The position numbers and the translations under genes are program-made. From an uncultured Planctomycetota bacterium (GTDB lineage Bacteria > Planctomycetota > UBA1135 > GCA-002686595), in contig CAIKQM010000265.1 in NCBI GenBank assembly GCA_903829565.1, positions 1-5,628 on the forward strand: a DNA stretch of 5,628 nt, given 5' to 3'. Below are positions 1 through 5,624 of this stretch, piece by piece (the first letter of the stretch is position 1; each line of letters starts with the position of its first letter). A model generated the notes under the pieces. The model did no database searches and was not told the DNA's origin. It saw nothing but the letters and a program-made list of their open reading frames with translations.

Positions 1-509
1 ACTTTGCTTTGGCTTCGCGCCGCGGGTTGTCGCGTGGACTAGCTCCAGCGTTGACGAAGACTCTGCGGGTCGAAATCGCCGAACGCGTAGCCCAGTTGCG
101 GATGGGACTGGAATCGCGCCTCGATACACCGATCGGCACGCTGTCAGGAGGGCAACGACAAGCGTTGACCTTGCTGATGGCCACTTGGCTGCGTCCAAAG
201 GTCTTGTTGTTGGACGAACACACGGCTGCGTTGGACCCCAAGAGCGCAGATCAGATTGCGCGCTTAACGGCCGAGATCGTCCAGCGTGAGAAGCTCTGTG
301 CGCTGATGGTGACGCACTCGATGCAGCAAGCCACGCAGATGGGCACGCGCATTGTGATGATGCATCGCGGCCAAGTGGCCTGGGATGTGACCGGTGGTGA
401 GCGCAAGCATGTGCGACCGGACGATCTCCTGGCGCGCTTTGAAGCGCTACGGCGCCGAGACCAACTAGACGAAAGCACGACCGCAATGTTGAGGCGCATG
501 TATGTCTGA
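1..509 (+). CDS. ABC transporter ATP-binding protein, COG1101-like (C-terminal part; 5' end outside window)
   Basis: This is the energising ATPase subunit of an ABC importer, acting at the cytoplasmic face of the inner membrane. The frame is open from the first complete codon (position 3), so the gene begins upstream; the TTG at 9 is not its start. Visible motifs in order are the ABC signature LSGGQRQA (nt 141-164), Walker B VLLLDE with the D-loop AALD (about nt 201-236), and the H-loop histidine in VTHS (nt 315-317). The Walker A and Q-loop would lie upstream. The wording around the motifs (ALASRRGLSRGL, LDTPIGTLSGGQRQALTLLM, DEHTAALDPKSA, VMMHRGQV) fits the COG1101 family, which usually accompanies a COG4120 permease and a PF04392 substrate-binding protein, in some bacteria linked to aromatic amino-acid uptake. 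The substrate cannot be read here. The stop TGA (507-509) overlaps the next gene by 8 bp, indicating one operon and probable translational coupling. Confidence 0.9.
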   Translation, partial: FALASRRGLSRGLAPALTKTLRVEIAERVAQLRMGLESRLDTPIGTLSGGQRQALTLLMATWLRPKVLLLDEHTAALDPKSADQIARLTAEIVQREKLCALMVTHSMQQATQMGTRIVMMHRGQVAWDVTGGERKHVRPDDLLARFEALRRRDQLDESTTAMLRRMYV

Positions 510-3081
510 TCTACACGACAGTCAGTCCTTACGCCGGCGCGTCATTGCCTGGTTCGTGCTGGTGATCGGCCTAGTGTCAACAGCAGCCGGCATCGGTTGG
601 TGGCGTGTGTACGAGGCCATGCACAGTCGCGCCACCAGCGAAGCACAGCGCGCGGTGGACCTCGTGCGGACGCAACTGGAGAGCGCCGACACGGTGTATG
701 CCAGCATGACGCGCGCCTGCGTCAGCGTCCTCGAGGCTGAAGCACTGGCTCTGGGTGCGCCCTCGTTAGGTGCACAGGTCACGCTCACGAACCGCAGCGT
801 GCCCGAGTTGCGCTTCGGGAACGAGGTGATCAACGAACGCTACGAGCTGGTGGACAAAGTGGTGGCGCGCCTCGGTGGGACAGCGACCTTCTTCGTCAAA
901 TCCGGGGATGAGTTCGTGCGCGTGAGCACCAATGTGAAGAAGGCGGATGGAACGCGTGCGATTGGCACCATCCTCGATCCGCAAGGTCCTGCGATCGCTG
1001 AAGTGCGCAAAGGGCTCTCCTTCACGGGCTTGGTGCAGATTCTGGGGCGCTCGTATTACACGCACTACAAGCCGATTAGCGATGCACAAGGCAGCACCAT
1101 CGGTGTGTACTACGCCGGCTATCCGATTGAGACACTGGAGCAGCTAGCGCGCGCGTTGCGCGATGTGCGCGTGCTCGAACATGGCTATGTGGCGCTGTGC
1201 AACGCCAACAGCGAGGTGCTGTACCACTCGTCCAATATGGATGACAACGCGCGGCAGGCCTTGCCTGTAGAGCTGCGCAAAGACCAGGGCGCGCTGTTCA
1301 CCATGGGTGAGCACGAAGTGCAGGTGGTGCCCTATGCACAGTGGCAGTTCCGCATCGTCACGAGCCTCTACCGGCCGGACTTGCGTGCGCGCACCTTCTT
1401 GTTGGTGCGTGAATCGCTCGGCATCTTGCTGGTGGTCTTGTTGGTGGTGCTCCTCGTGTCGTGGAAGCTCGCGGGGCGACTGGCCGATGCTCTCGAGCTG
1501 GCACGCCGCAGTCACACTCTGGCTGAAGAAGCACGCGCACAAGCAGATGACGCACGTTTGAGGGCCGAAGAAGCACGGGTGGTGGCCGAGCAAGCCAGCC
1601 GCACGAAGAGTGCTTTCTTGGCCAACATGAGCCACGAGCTGCGCACACCGATGAACGCCATCATCGGCTACAGCGAGATGCTCGATGAAGAGCTTGAGGA
1701 GATGGAGCCTGACGAGGCCCGCGCCGACCTCAAGAAGATCCACGCAGCAGGCAAACACCTGTTGTCGTTGATCAACGATGTGCTCGATCTTTCGAAGATC
1801 GAAGCCGGGCGCATGACCCTGTACCTCGAAGAGTTCGAGGTCAGCCAGTTGGTCGAAGATGTGCTCGCCACGATCCAACCATTGATCGCCAAGAACGGCA
1901 ACCGCTTGGAAGTGCGCGGCTTGCAAGGTGCCGGGCGCATGCGCGCAGACTTGACGAAGACGCGCCAGACCTTGCTGAACTTGCTCAGCAACGCGAGCAA
2001 GTTCACCGATCAGGGCTTGATCGAACTGGTCGTCGAGGCTGATGAGACCAGCGTGCGCTGGCAAGTCCGGGACAGCGGCATCGGCATGACCGACGAACAA
2101 ATGAGCCGTTTGTTCGAGGCCTTTGTACAAGCCGACTCGTCCACCACGCGCAAGTTCGGTGGTACAGGCCTGGGCCTCGCGATCAGCCGGCGCTTTGTGC
2201 GCATGATGGGCGGCGAGATTCGCGTCAGCAGTCAGCTGGGCCAAGGCAGCGTGTTCACGATTGAACTGCCGCGACAGGTAGTCGACACCGAGGCTCCTCC
2301 CGTGGTGCAAGTCGCCACCCAAACCACGCCCAGTGCGCAGATTGCCGGCCACGCGCGCATCTTGGTGGTCGATGATGATCCGCACGCGCGTGAGCTGGTG
2401 CGCCGCAACTTGACGCGTGAGGGCTTTGAAGTGCTCGAAGCCGCCGATGGTGCCTCCGGTATCGCGCGCGCCAAAGAGCTCAAGCCCGATGTGATCCTGT
2501 TGGATGTGATGATGCCGGGGCGCGATGGCTGGTCCACGTTGGCGGCGCTCAAGGCCGACCCCGACTTGGCACACACGCCAGTGATCATGTCGACGATGCT
2601 GGAGAACCGCGAGTTGAGCTTCGCGATGGGTGCGGCCGACTACATGCGCAAGCCAGTTGATTGGAGCCGCCTCGAAGTGATGATTCGGCGCCACTCACCG
2701 GCCGAGACACGACCGGTCTTGGTTGTGGAAGACGATCCGGCCAGCCGCGAGATGCTCGTGCGCCTTGTCCAAAAGGCTGGACACACGGCCATCGAAGCGC
2801 GTGATGGCCGCGAGGCGCTTGAGATCCTGGCCAAGCAGCGGCCGCAGCTGGTGCTGCTCGACCTGATGATGCCGCATGTGGATGGCTTTGACTTTGTCGA
2901 ACGCCTGCGCTCCAGCGATTTGGGTGCGGGCATCCCTGTGCTGGTGGTCACCGCCAAGTCCCTGACCCCTGACGACATCGAACGACTGACAGGCAAAGTT
3001 GACGATGTCCTCCGCAAGGGCGCGTTCCGTGCCGACGAACTGGTCTCACGGATTCGGTCGCTCGTAACCCCTGTCAAGTAG
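502..3081 (+). CDS. Membrane hybrid sensor histidine kinase: double Cache sensor, HisKA, HATPase_c, two receiver domains
   Basis: This 859-residue inner-membrane sensor kinase has TM1 at about 14-34 and an extracytoplasmic region at 35-303 resembling Cache_3-Cache_2 (the stretch FVKSGDEFVRVSTNVKK and the following GTILDPQG are typical). TM2 is at about 305-321 and is very Leu/Val rich. No convincing HAMP follows; instead a charged Ala/Glu/Arg coiled coil (about 331-369) leads straight into HisKA. The phospho-accepting histidine is H378 in MSHELRTPMN. HATPase_c keeps the N-box (N493, N497), G1 DSGIGM (524-529) and G2 GGTGLGLA (553-560). REC1 has D624/D625, phospho-site D668, T698 and K717. REC2 has D744/D745, D787, T817 and K839. 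All catalytic positions are intact, so both receivers look functional. The start ATG 502 has GAGG at 491-494 as ribosome-binding site and overlaps the ABC ATPase gene. Coexpression suggests it senses something tied to that transporter; the ligand is unknown. Confidence 0.95.
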   Translation: MSDLHDSQSLRRRVIAWFVLVIGLVSTAAGIGWWRVYEAMHSRATSEAQRAVDLVRTQLESADTVYASMTRACVSVLEAEALALGAPSLGAQVTLTNRSVPELRFGNEVINERYELVDKVVARLGGTATFFVKSGDEFVRVSTNVKKADGTRAIGTILDPQGPAIAEVRKGLSFTGLVQILGRSYYTHYKPISDAQGSTIGVYYAGYPIETLEQLARALRDVRVLEHGYVALCNANSEVLYHSSNMDDNARQALPVELRKDQGALFTMGEHEVQVVPYAQWQFRIVTSLYRPDLRARTFLLVRESLGILLVVLLVVLLVSWKLAGRLADALELARRSHTLAEEARAQADDARLRAEEARVVAEQASRTKSAFLANMSHELRTPMNAIIGYSEMLDEELEEMEPDEARADLKKIHAAGKHLLSLINDVLDLSKIEAGRMTLYLEEFEVSQLVEDVLATIQPLIAKNGNRLEVRGLQGAGRMRADLTKTRQTLLNLLSNASKFTDQGLIELVVEADETSVRWQVRDSGIGMTDEQMSRLFEAFVQADSSTTRKFGGTGLGLAISRRFVRMMGGEIRVSSQLGQGSVFTIELPRQVVDTEAPPVVQVATQTTPSAQIAGHARILVVDDDPHARELVRRNLTREGFEVLEAADGASGIARAKELKPDVILLDVMMPGRDGWSTLAALKADPDLAHTPVIMSTMLENRELSFAMGAADYMRKPVDWSRLEVMIRRHSPAETRPVLVVEDDPASREMLVRLVQKAGHTAIEARDGREALEILAKQRPQLVLLDLMMPHVDGFDFVERLRSSDLGAGIPVLVVTAKSLTPDDIERLTGKVDDVLRKGAFRADELVSRIRSLVTPVK

Positions 3082-3091
3082 TTCAGTCCAG

Positions 3092-3097
3092 TAAGCT
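3092..3097 (+). promoter_or_regulatory. Possible -10 element just before the receiver gene (leaderless candidate)
   Basis: The 23-nt gap between the kinase stop and ATG 3105 contains TAAGCT, 7 nt before the ATG, and no purine-rich ribosome-binding site. This placing would put a transcript start at or next to the A of the ATG. A weak -35-like CTGTCA (3071-3076) sits at a short 15-nt spacing. Gene order still favours read-through from the upstream operon, so this would be an internal promoter at most. Confidence 0.25.
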
Positions 3098-3104
3098 AAA
3101 CATC

Positions 3105-3500
3105 ATGGCCAAGATCCTGCTGGTGGAAGACAACGAGATGAACCGCGACATGTTGTCGCGCCGGCTGCTGCGCCGCGGCTACGAAGTGTCCTTGGCGGTT
3201 GATGGCGCCGAAGGTGTCGCCATGGCCGAGAGCGCGCAACCCGCCGTGATCTTGATGGACATGGACCTGCCCATCATCGATGGCTGGGAAGCCACGCGCC
3301 GCATCAAAGCCACCGCTCACGGCGCACGCATGGCCATCATCGGCTTGACCGCTCACGCCATGTCCGGTGATCGCGAAAAGTGCATGGCCGCTGGTTGCGA
3401 TGACTACGACACCAAGCCGGTCGACTTCACACGTTTGACCGAGAAGATCGCCGCGCAGTTGGCGCGTTTGGGTGTGCCGGCGCCGGAAGGCAAGAGCTGA
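3105..3500 (+). CDS. Stand-alone receiver (CheY/DivK-like response regulator)
   Basis: This soluble 131-residue protein consists of one receiver domain and no output domain. The acidic pocket is E8/D9 in LLVEDNEMNRD, the phospho-acceptor is D52 in LMDMDLPIIDG, and the switch residues are T82 (GLTAHAM) and K104 (DTKPVD). These are complete, so phosphorylation is expected. The motif set (EDNEMNRDMLSRRL, MDMDLP, GCDDYDTKP) resembles the single receivers commonly encoded beside hybrid kinases in proteobacteria, which act as phosphate sinks, shuttles or protein-binding switches. The likely donor is the hybrid kinase 23 nt upstream and a likely partner is the PP2C protein downstream. No clear ribosome-binding site precedes ATG 3105, yet this start gives the exact N-terminus expected of the fold (beta-1 MAKILLVED). 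The stop TGA (3498-3500) shares its A with the next ATG, so the two are probably translated together. Confidence 0.93.
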   Translation: MAKILLVEDNEMNRDMLSRRLLRRGYEVSLAVDGAEGVAMAESAQPAVILMDMDLPIIDGWEATRRIKATAHGARMAIIGLTAHAMSGDREKCMAAGCDDYDTKPVDFTRLTEKIAAQLARLGVPAPEGKS

Positions 3501-4933
3501 TGGGCGCGCCGCACGAAGGTGATCCGTTAGCGCAGTTGCGCCACGACTTGCGCACGCCGCTGAACCAGATCATCGGCTACAGCGAGATGTTGCTCGAGGA
3601 CTCGGAGGCAGCCAGCGAGCAAGCCGGCGACCTGCAACGCATCCTGCTGGCTGCGCGCACGATGCTTGAGTCCGTCAACACGCGCTTGCAGCCCGGCGGC
3701 GCTGCGGCCACCGCCTTTCAGGCGCCGGGCACCACAGAGTTGCCGTTGCCCGAGGCGGAGGAAGCCAGCACAACGCAGGCGGCTCGCGGAGCGGGTGCGC
3801 GACTCTTGGTTGTCGACGACAAAGACTCCAACCGCGACATGTTGGCGCGACGCCTTGAGCGGGATGGCTATCGCGTCGACACCGCGGTGCACGGCTTGGA
3901 TGCACTCGCGAAGCTCGCTGACGCGCCGTACGACCTGGTGTTGCTGGACATCATGATGCCCGAGCTCGACGGCTATGGCGTCTTGCTGCGCATGAAGGCC
4001 GATGAGTCCTTGCGCCATGTGCCTGTCATCATGGTGTCCGCACTCGATGAGCTGTCCAGCGTGGTGCGCTGCATTGAGGCCGGCGCCGAGGACTACTTGC
4101 CCAAGCCTTTCAACCCCACACTGCTGCGCGCGCGTGTGGGTGCATCGCTCGAGAAGAAGCAACTGCGCGATCAAGAGCAACGCACCTACGCGGCCTTGGT
4201 CGCCAGCCAAGAGGCCTTGGCCGCCGAATTGCGCGAGGCTGCCGCGTATGTCGCGTCACTCTTGCCGCAACGCCTGCACGAAGGCCCCGTGCGCATCGAT
4301 TGGACCTACACGCCCTCGACCTCGTTGGGCGGCGATGCGTTCGGCTACCACTGGCTCGATACACGCCACATGGCCGTGTACTTGCTCGATGTATGCGGTC
4401 ACGGCGTGGGCGCCGCGCTGTTGTCGGCCTCGGCGATGAATGTCATTCGCTCGCAGACCTTGCCCGACACGGACTTCCACTCACCCGAGTCGGTGTTGGC
4501 CGCTTTGAATCGCGCCTTCCAGATGGAGTCGCAGAACGAGATGTACTTCACCATCTGGTATGGCGTTTTTGACGCGCACGAAAGTGTGCTGCGCCACGCC
4601 AGCGGCGGCCATCATGGCGCCGTGTTGGTGACGCCTGAGGGCCAGCACCACGAAGTCCTCTCGGCCGGCCCCATCATCGGCATGGTGCCTGATATGGAGT
4701 TCGACGCGCAGCACACTCCCATCCCGCCTGGGTCATTGCTGCACATCTTCAGCGACGGCATCTACGAGGTCGAACTCGGTGGCCGCCGCATGGAGTACGA
4801 CGAGTTCGCCGCAGTCGTGGCACGCGTCGCCGGCACAGGCGGAAACCCGCACGCCATCCACGCCGCCATGCAGGAGATCCAAGGCCGCGCCGAGTTCGAG
4901 GACGATGTGTCCCTGTTGCAGTTGCGGTTCTAA
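3500..4933 (+). CDS. HisKA-like / receiver / PP2C (SpoIIE-type) serine/threonine phosphatase
   Basis: This 477-residue cytoplasmic protein has three parts. Residues about 9-60 look like a kinase dimerisation/phospho-acceptor domain with the H-box RHDLRTPLN (H15, D16) and the helix continuation IIGYSEML, but no HATPase_c follows. After a Pro/Ala/Glu-rich linker (about 64-98) comes a receiver (about 101-218) with D106/D107, phospho-site D150, S180 and K202. A probable coiled-coil linker (about 217-250) leads to a PP2C phosphatase (about 251-477) with metal ligands in GGDAFGY (D279), LLDVCGHGVGAALLSA (D297), FSDGIYE (D419) and EDDVSLL (D468/D469). REC-PP2C proteins are known (for example HsbR of Pseudomonas aeruginosa) to dephosphorylate STAS anti-anti-sigma proteins; that target is inferred here, since no STAS gene is in view. 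GGAAGG (3485-3490) is a good ribosome-binding site for ATG 3500, which overlaps the upstream stop by one base. Confidence 0.93.
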   Translation: MGAPHEGDPLAQLRHDLRTPLNQIIGYSEMLLEDSEAASEQAGDLQRILLAARTMLESVNTRLQPGGAAATAFQAPGTTELPLPEAEEASTTQAARGAGARLLVVDDKDSNRDMLARRLERDGYRVDTAVHGLDALAKLADAPYDLVLLDIMMPELDGYGVLLRMKADESLRHVPVIMVSALDELSSVVRCIEAGAEDYLPKPFNPTLLRARVGASLEKKQLRDQEQRTYAALVASQEALAAELREAAAYVASLLPQRLHEGPVRIDWTYTPSTSLGGDAFGYHWLDTRHMAVYLLDVCGHGVGAALLSASAMNVIRSQTLPDTDFHSPESVLAALNRAFQMESQNEMYFTIWYGVFDAHESVLRHASGGHHGAVLVTPEGQHHEVLSAGPIIGMVPDMEFDAQHTPIPPGSLLHIFSDGIYEVELGGRRMEYDEFAAVVARVAGTGGNPHAIHAAMQEIQGRAEFEDDVSLLQLRF

Positions 4934-4950
4934 GCCAGCGCCCTACGCGC

Positions 4951-4956
4951 TATCCT
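4951..4956 (+). promoter_or_regulatory. Possible -10 element before the YHS gene (leaderless candidate)
   Basis: The 29-nt gap after the PP2C stop has no purine-rich ribosome-binding site, but TATCCT ends 6 nt before ATG 4963, so a transcript could start at the ATG itself. No good -35 lies 16-18 nt upstream (TTCTAA at 4928-4933 is a poor match). A 5-bp hairpin AGCGC/GCGCT (4937-4941 / 4947-4951) is too weak and lacks a T-run, so it is not a terminator and read-through from the signalling operon remains possible. Confidence 0.25.
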
Positions 4957-4962
4957 GCGTGC

Positions 4963-5466
4963 ATGACACGCACGCTCTCTCTTTTCGTAGTGATGGCTCT
5001 CGCGCTTCTGCCGGTGTCGTTGTGGGCTCAGGCCAAGCGCGACACCACGCACCTCAACTTGGATAAGGGGCTCGCCATTCAAGGCTGGGACCCCGTCGCC
5101 TACTTCCCCGAGGGCGGTAGCAAGGCGCAAAAGGGCAGCGACAAGATCACCGCCACGCACGAAGGCGTGACTTATCGCTTTGCTACGGAGAAGAACAAGG
5201 AGGCCTTTCTCAAGGAACCGGCCAAGTTCGAGCCTCAATACGGCGGTTGGTGCGCCTACGCGATCCCGAGCAAGGACAAGGTCGAGGTTGATCCCGAGTC
5301 CTTCGTGGTGCGTGATGGCAAGCTCTACCTCTTCTACAAGAGCTTCTTCGCGGACACGCGCGCCAAGTGGCAGAAGGACCCGGCGGACTTTGTGAAGCGC
5401 GGCGATGCGGCCTGGAAGGAGATCACCACTCCGCCGGCTCCTAAGAAGGATGAGAAGAAGGGCTGA
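4963..5466 (+). CDS. Exported YHS-domain protein (cysteine form of the YHS '(seleno)protein' family)
   Basis: This 167-residue small secreted or periplasmic protein begins with a Sec signal peptide: charged MTR, hydrophobic core LSLFVVMALALLPVSL, and a probable cleavage after the A-Q-A at residues 22-24. The mature part carries a YHS-type fold: GLAIQGWDPVAYFPEGG (36-52), GVTYRFATEKNKEAFLKEP (68-86), and FEPQYGGWCAYAI (89-101). In the family annotated as YHS domain-containing (seleno)protein, the residue after YGG plus an aromatic is Cys or selenocysteine; here it is C97, encoded by TGC at 5251-5253, so no recoding is needed. The C-terminus (about 155-167) is a Pro/Lys/Glu-rich charged tail that may be disordered. 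YHS domains are often associated with metal or redox proteins, but the function of this family is not established. The gene lies 29 nt after the PP2C gene on the same strand; no functional link to the signalling genes is evident. Confidence 0.9.
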   Translation: MTRTLSLFVVMALALLPVSLWAQAKRDTTHLNLDKGLAIQGWDPVAYFPEGGSKAQKGSDKITATHEGVTYRFATEKNKEAFLKEPAKFEPQYGGWCAYAIPSKDKVEVDPESFVVRDGKLYLFYKSFFADTRAKWQKDPADFVKRGDAAWKEITTPPAPKKDEKKG

Positions 5467-5472
5467 CGGGAA

Positions 5473-5503
5473 ACCTAAATAGCTGAAAATAAGCTACTTA
5501 GGT
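5473..5503 (+). repeat. 12-bp-arm imperfect palindrome (possible operator or RBS-masking hairpin)
   Basis: The arms ACCTAAATAGCT (5473-5484) and AGCTACTTAGGT (5492-5503) are inverted repeats with one mismatch, separated by GAAAATA. It stands out as AT-rich in GC-rich surroundings and starts 7 bp after the YHS stop codon. No T-run follows, so it is a poor intrinsic terminator. It may be a dimeric regulator's operator: a weak promoter (CTGACG 5463-5468, 16 nt, GAAAAT 5485-5490) would overlap it. If transcribed, the hairpin would bury AGGT (5500-5503), the candidate ribosome-binding site for ATG 5510. Confidence 0.6.
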
Positions 5504-5508
5504 CGAAT

Positions 5509-5624
5509 CATGGCTGTGTTGCGGTTTTCGTTCCACGAGGCCGCGCTGTCCGTCCTGAGGAGGTGTAAGGGCCGCGAGGCGCGGCCCGGGACCTTCACGA
5601 GCAACGCAACAGGACACAGCCATG
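5509..5624 (+). promoter_or_regulatory. Long inverted repeat / structured leader that would mask the ATG at 5622
   Basis: CATGGCTGTG (5509-5518) is perfectly complementary to CACAGCCATG (5615-5624). The pairing continues as TTGCG (5519-5523) with CGCAA (5605-5609), leaving CAGGA (5610-5614) as a bulge. The right arm contains ATG 5622-5624, preceded seven bases earlier by AGGA (5611-5614), a plausible ribosome-binding site, so a new gene may begin at 5622. In RNA this outer stem would pair that start codon and place its ribosome-binding site in the bulge. The enclosed ~80 nt hold a further hairpin. Alternatives are the terminal inverted repeats of a small MITE-like element or an intercistronic repeat. 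No known riboswitch class was recognised. Confidence 0.5.

Noticed and set aside
9..11. TTG as the start of the ABC ATPase
   Set aside because: The frame is open upstream of it to the window edge and the protein lacks Walker A and Q-loop, so the gene is cut by the window and does not start here.
1144..2694. 516-codon open frame on the minus strand, antisense to the kinase
   Set aside because: It lies wholly within the well-supported kinase gene, its product is His/Gln/Ala-rich without domain motifs, and such long antisense frames are expected opposite GC-biased genes.
3527..4210. 227-codon minus-strand frame opposite the PP2C gene
   Set aside because: It is a shadow of the receiver-coding region; the His-rich segments arise from reading the reverse complement of conserved Asp/Met/Val codons. 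No plausible ribosome-binding site or family motif.
5569..5587. Intrinsic terminator for the YHS gene or operon
   Set aside because: The GC hairpin is followed by GGGACC rather than a T-run, and it lies about 100 nt after the stop; the same lack of a T-run excludes the 5473-5503 palindrome as a classical terminator.
5498..5623. 41-codon minus-strand ORF in the leader region, also beginning MAV
   Set aside because: Its start mirrors the plus-strand ORF because the ends are an inverted repeat; no upstream ribosome-binding site can be seen, and no recognisable motif.
5509..5624. Known riboswitch (SAH, TPP, FMN, cobalamin, guanidine) or integron attC site
   Set aside because: None of the signature core sequences of those classes were found, and the attC core pair (RYYYAAC with GTTRRRY) is not present in the correct arrangement.
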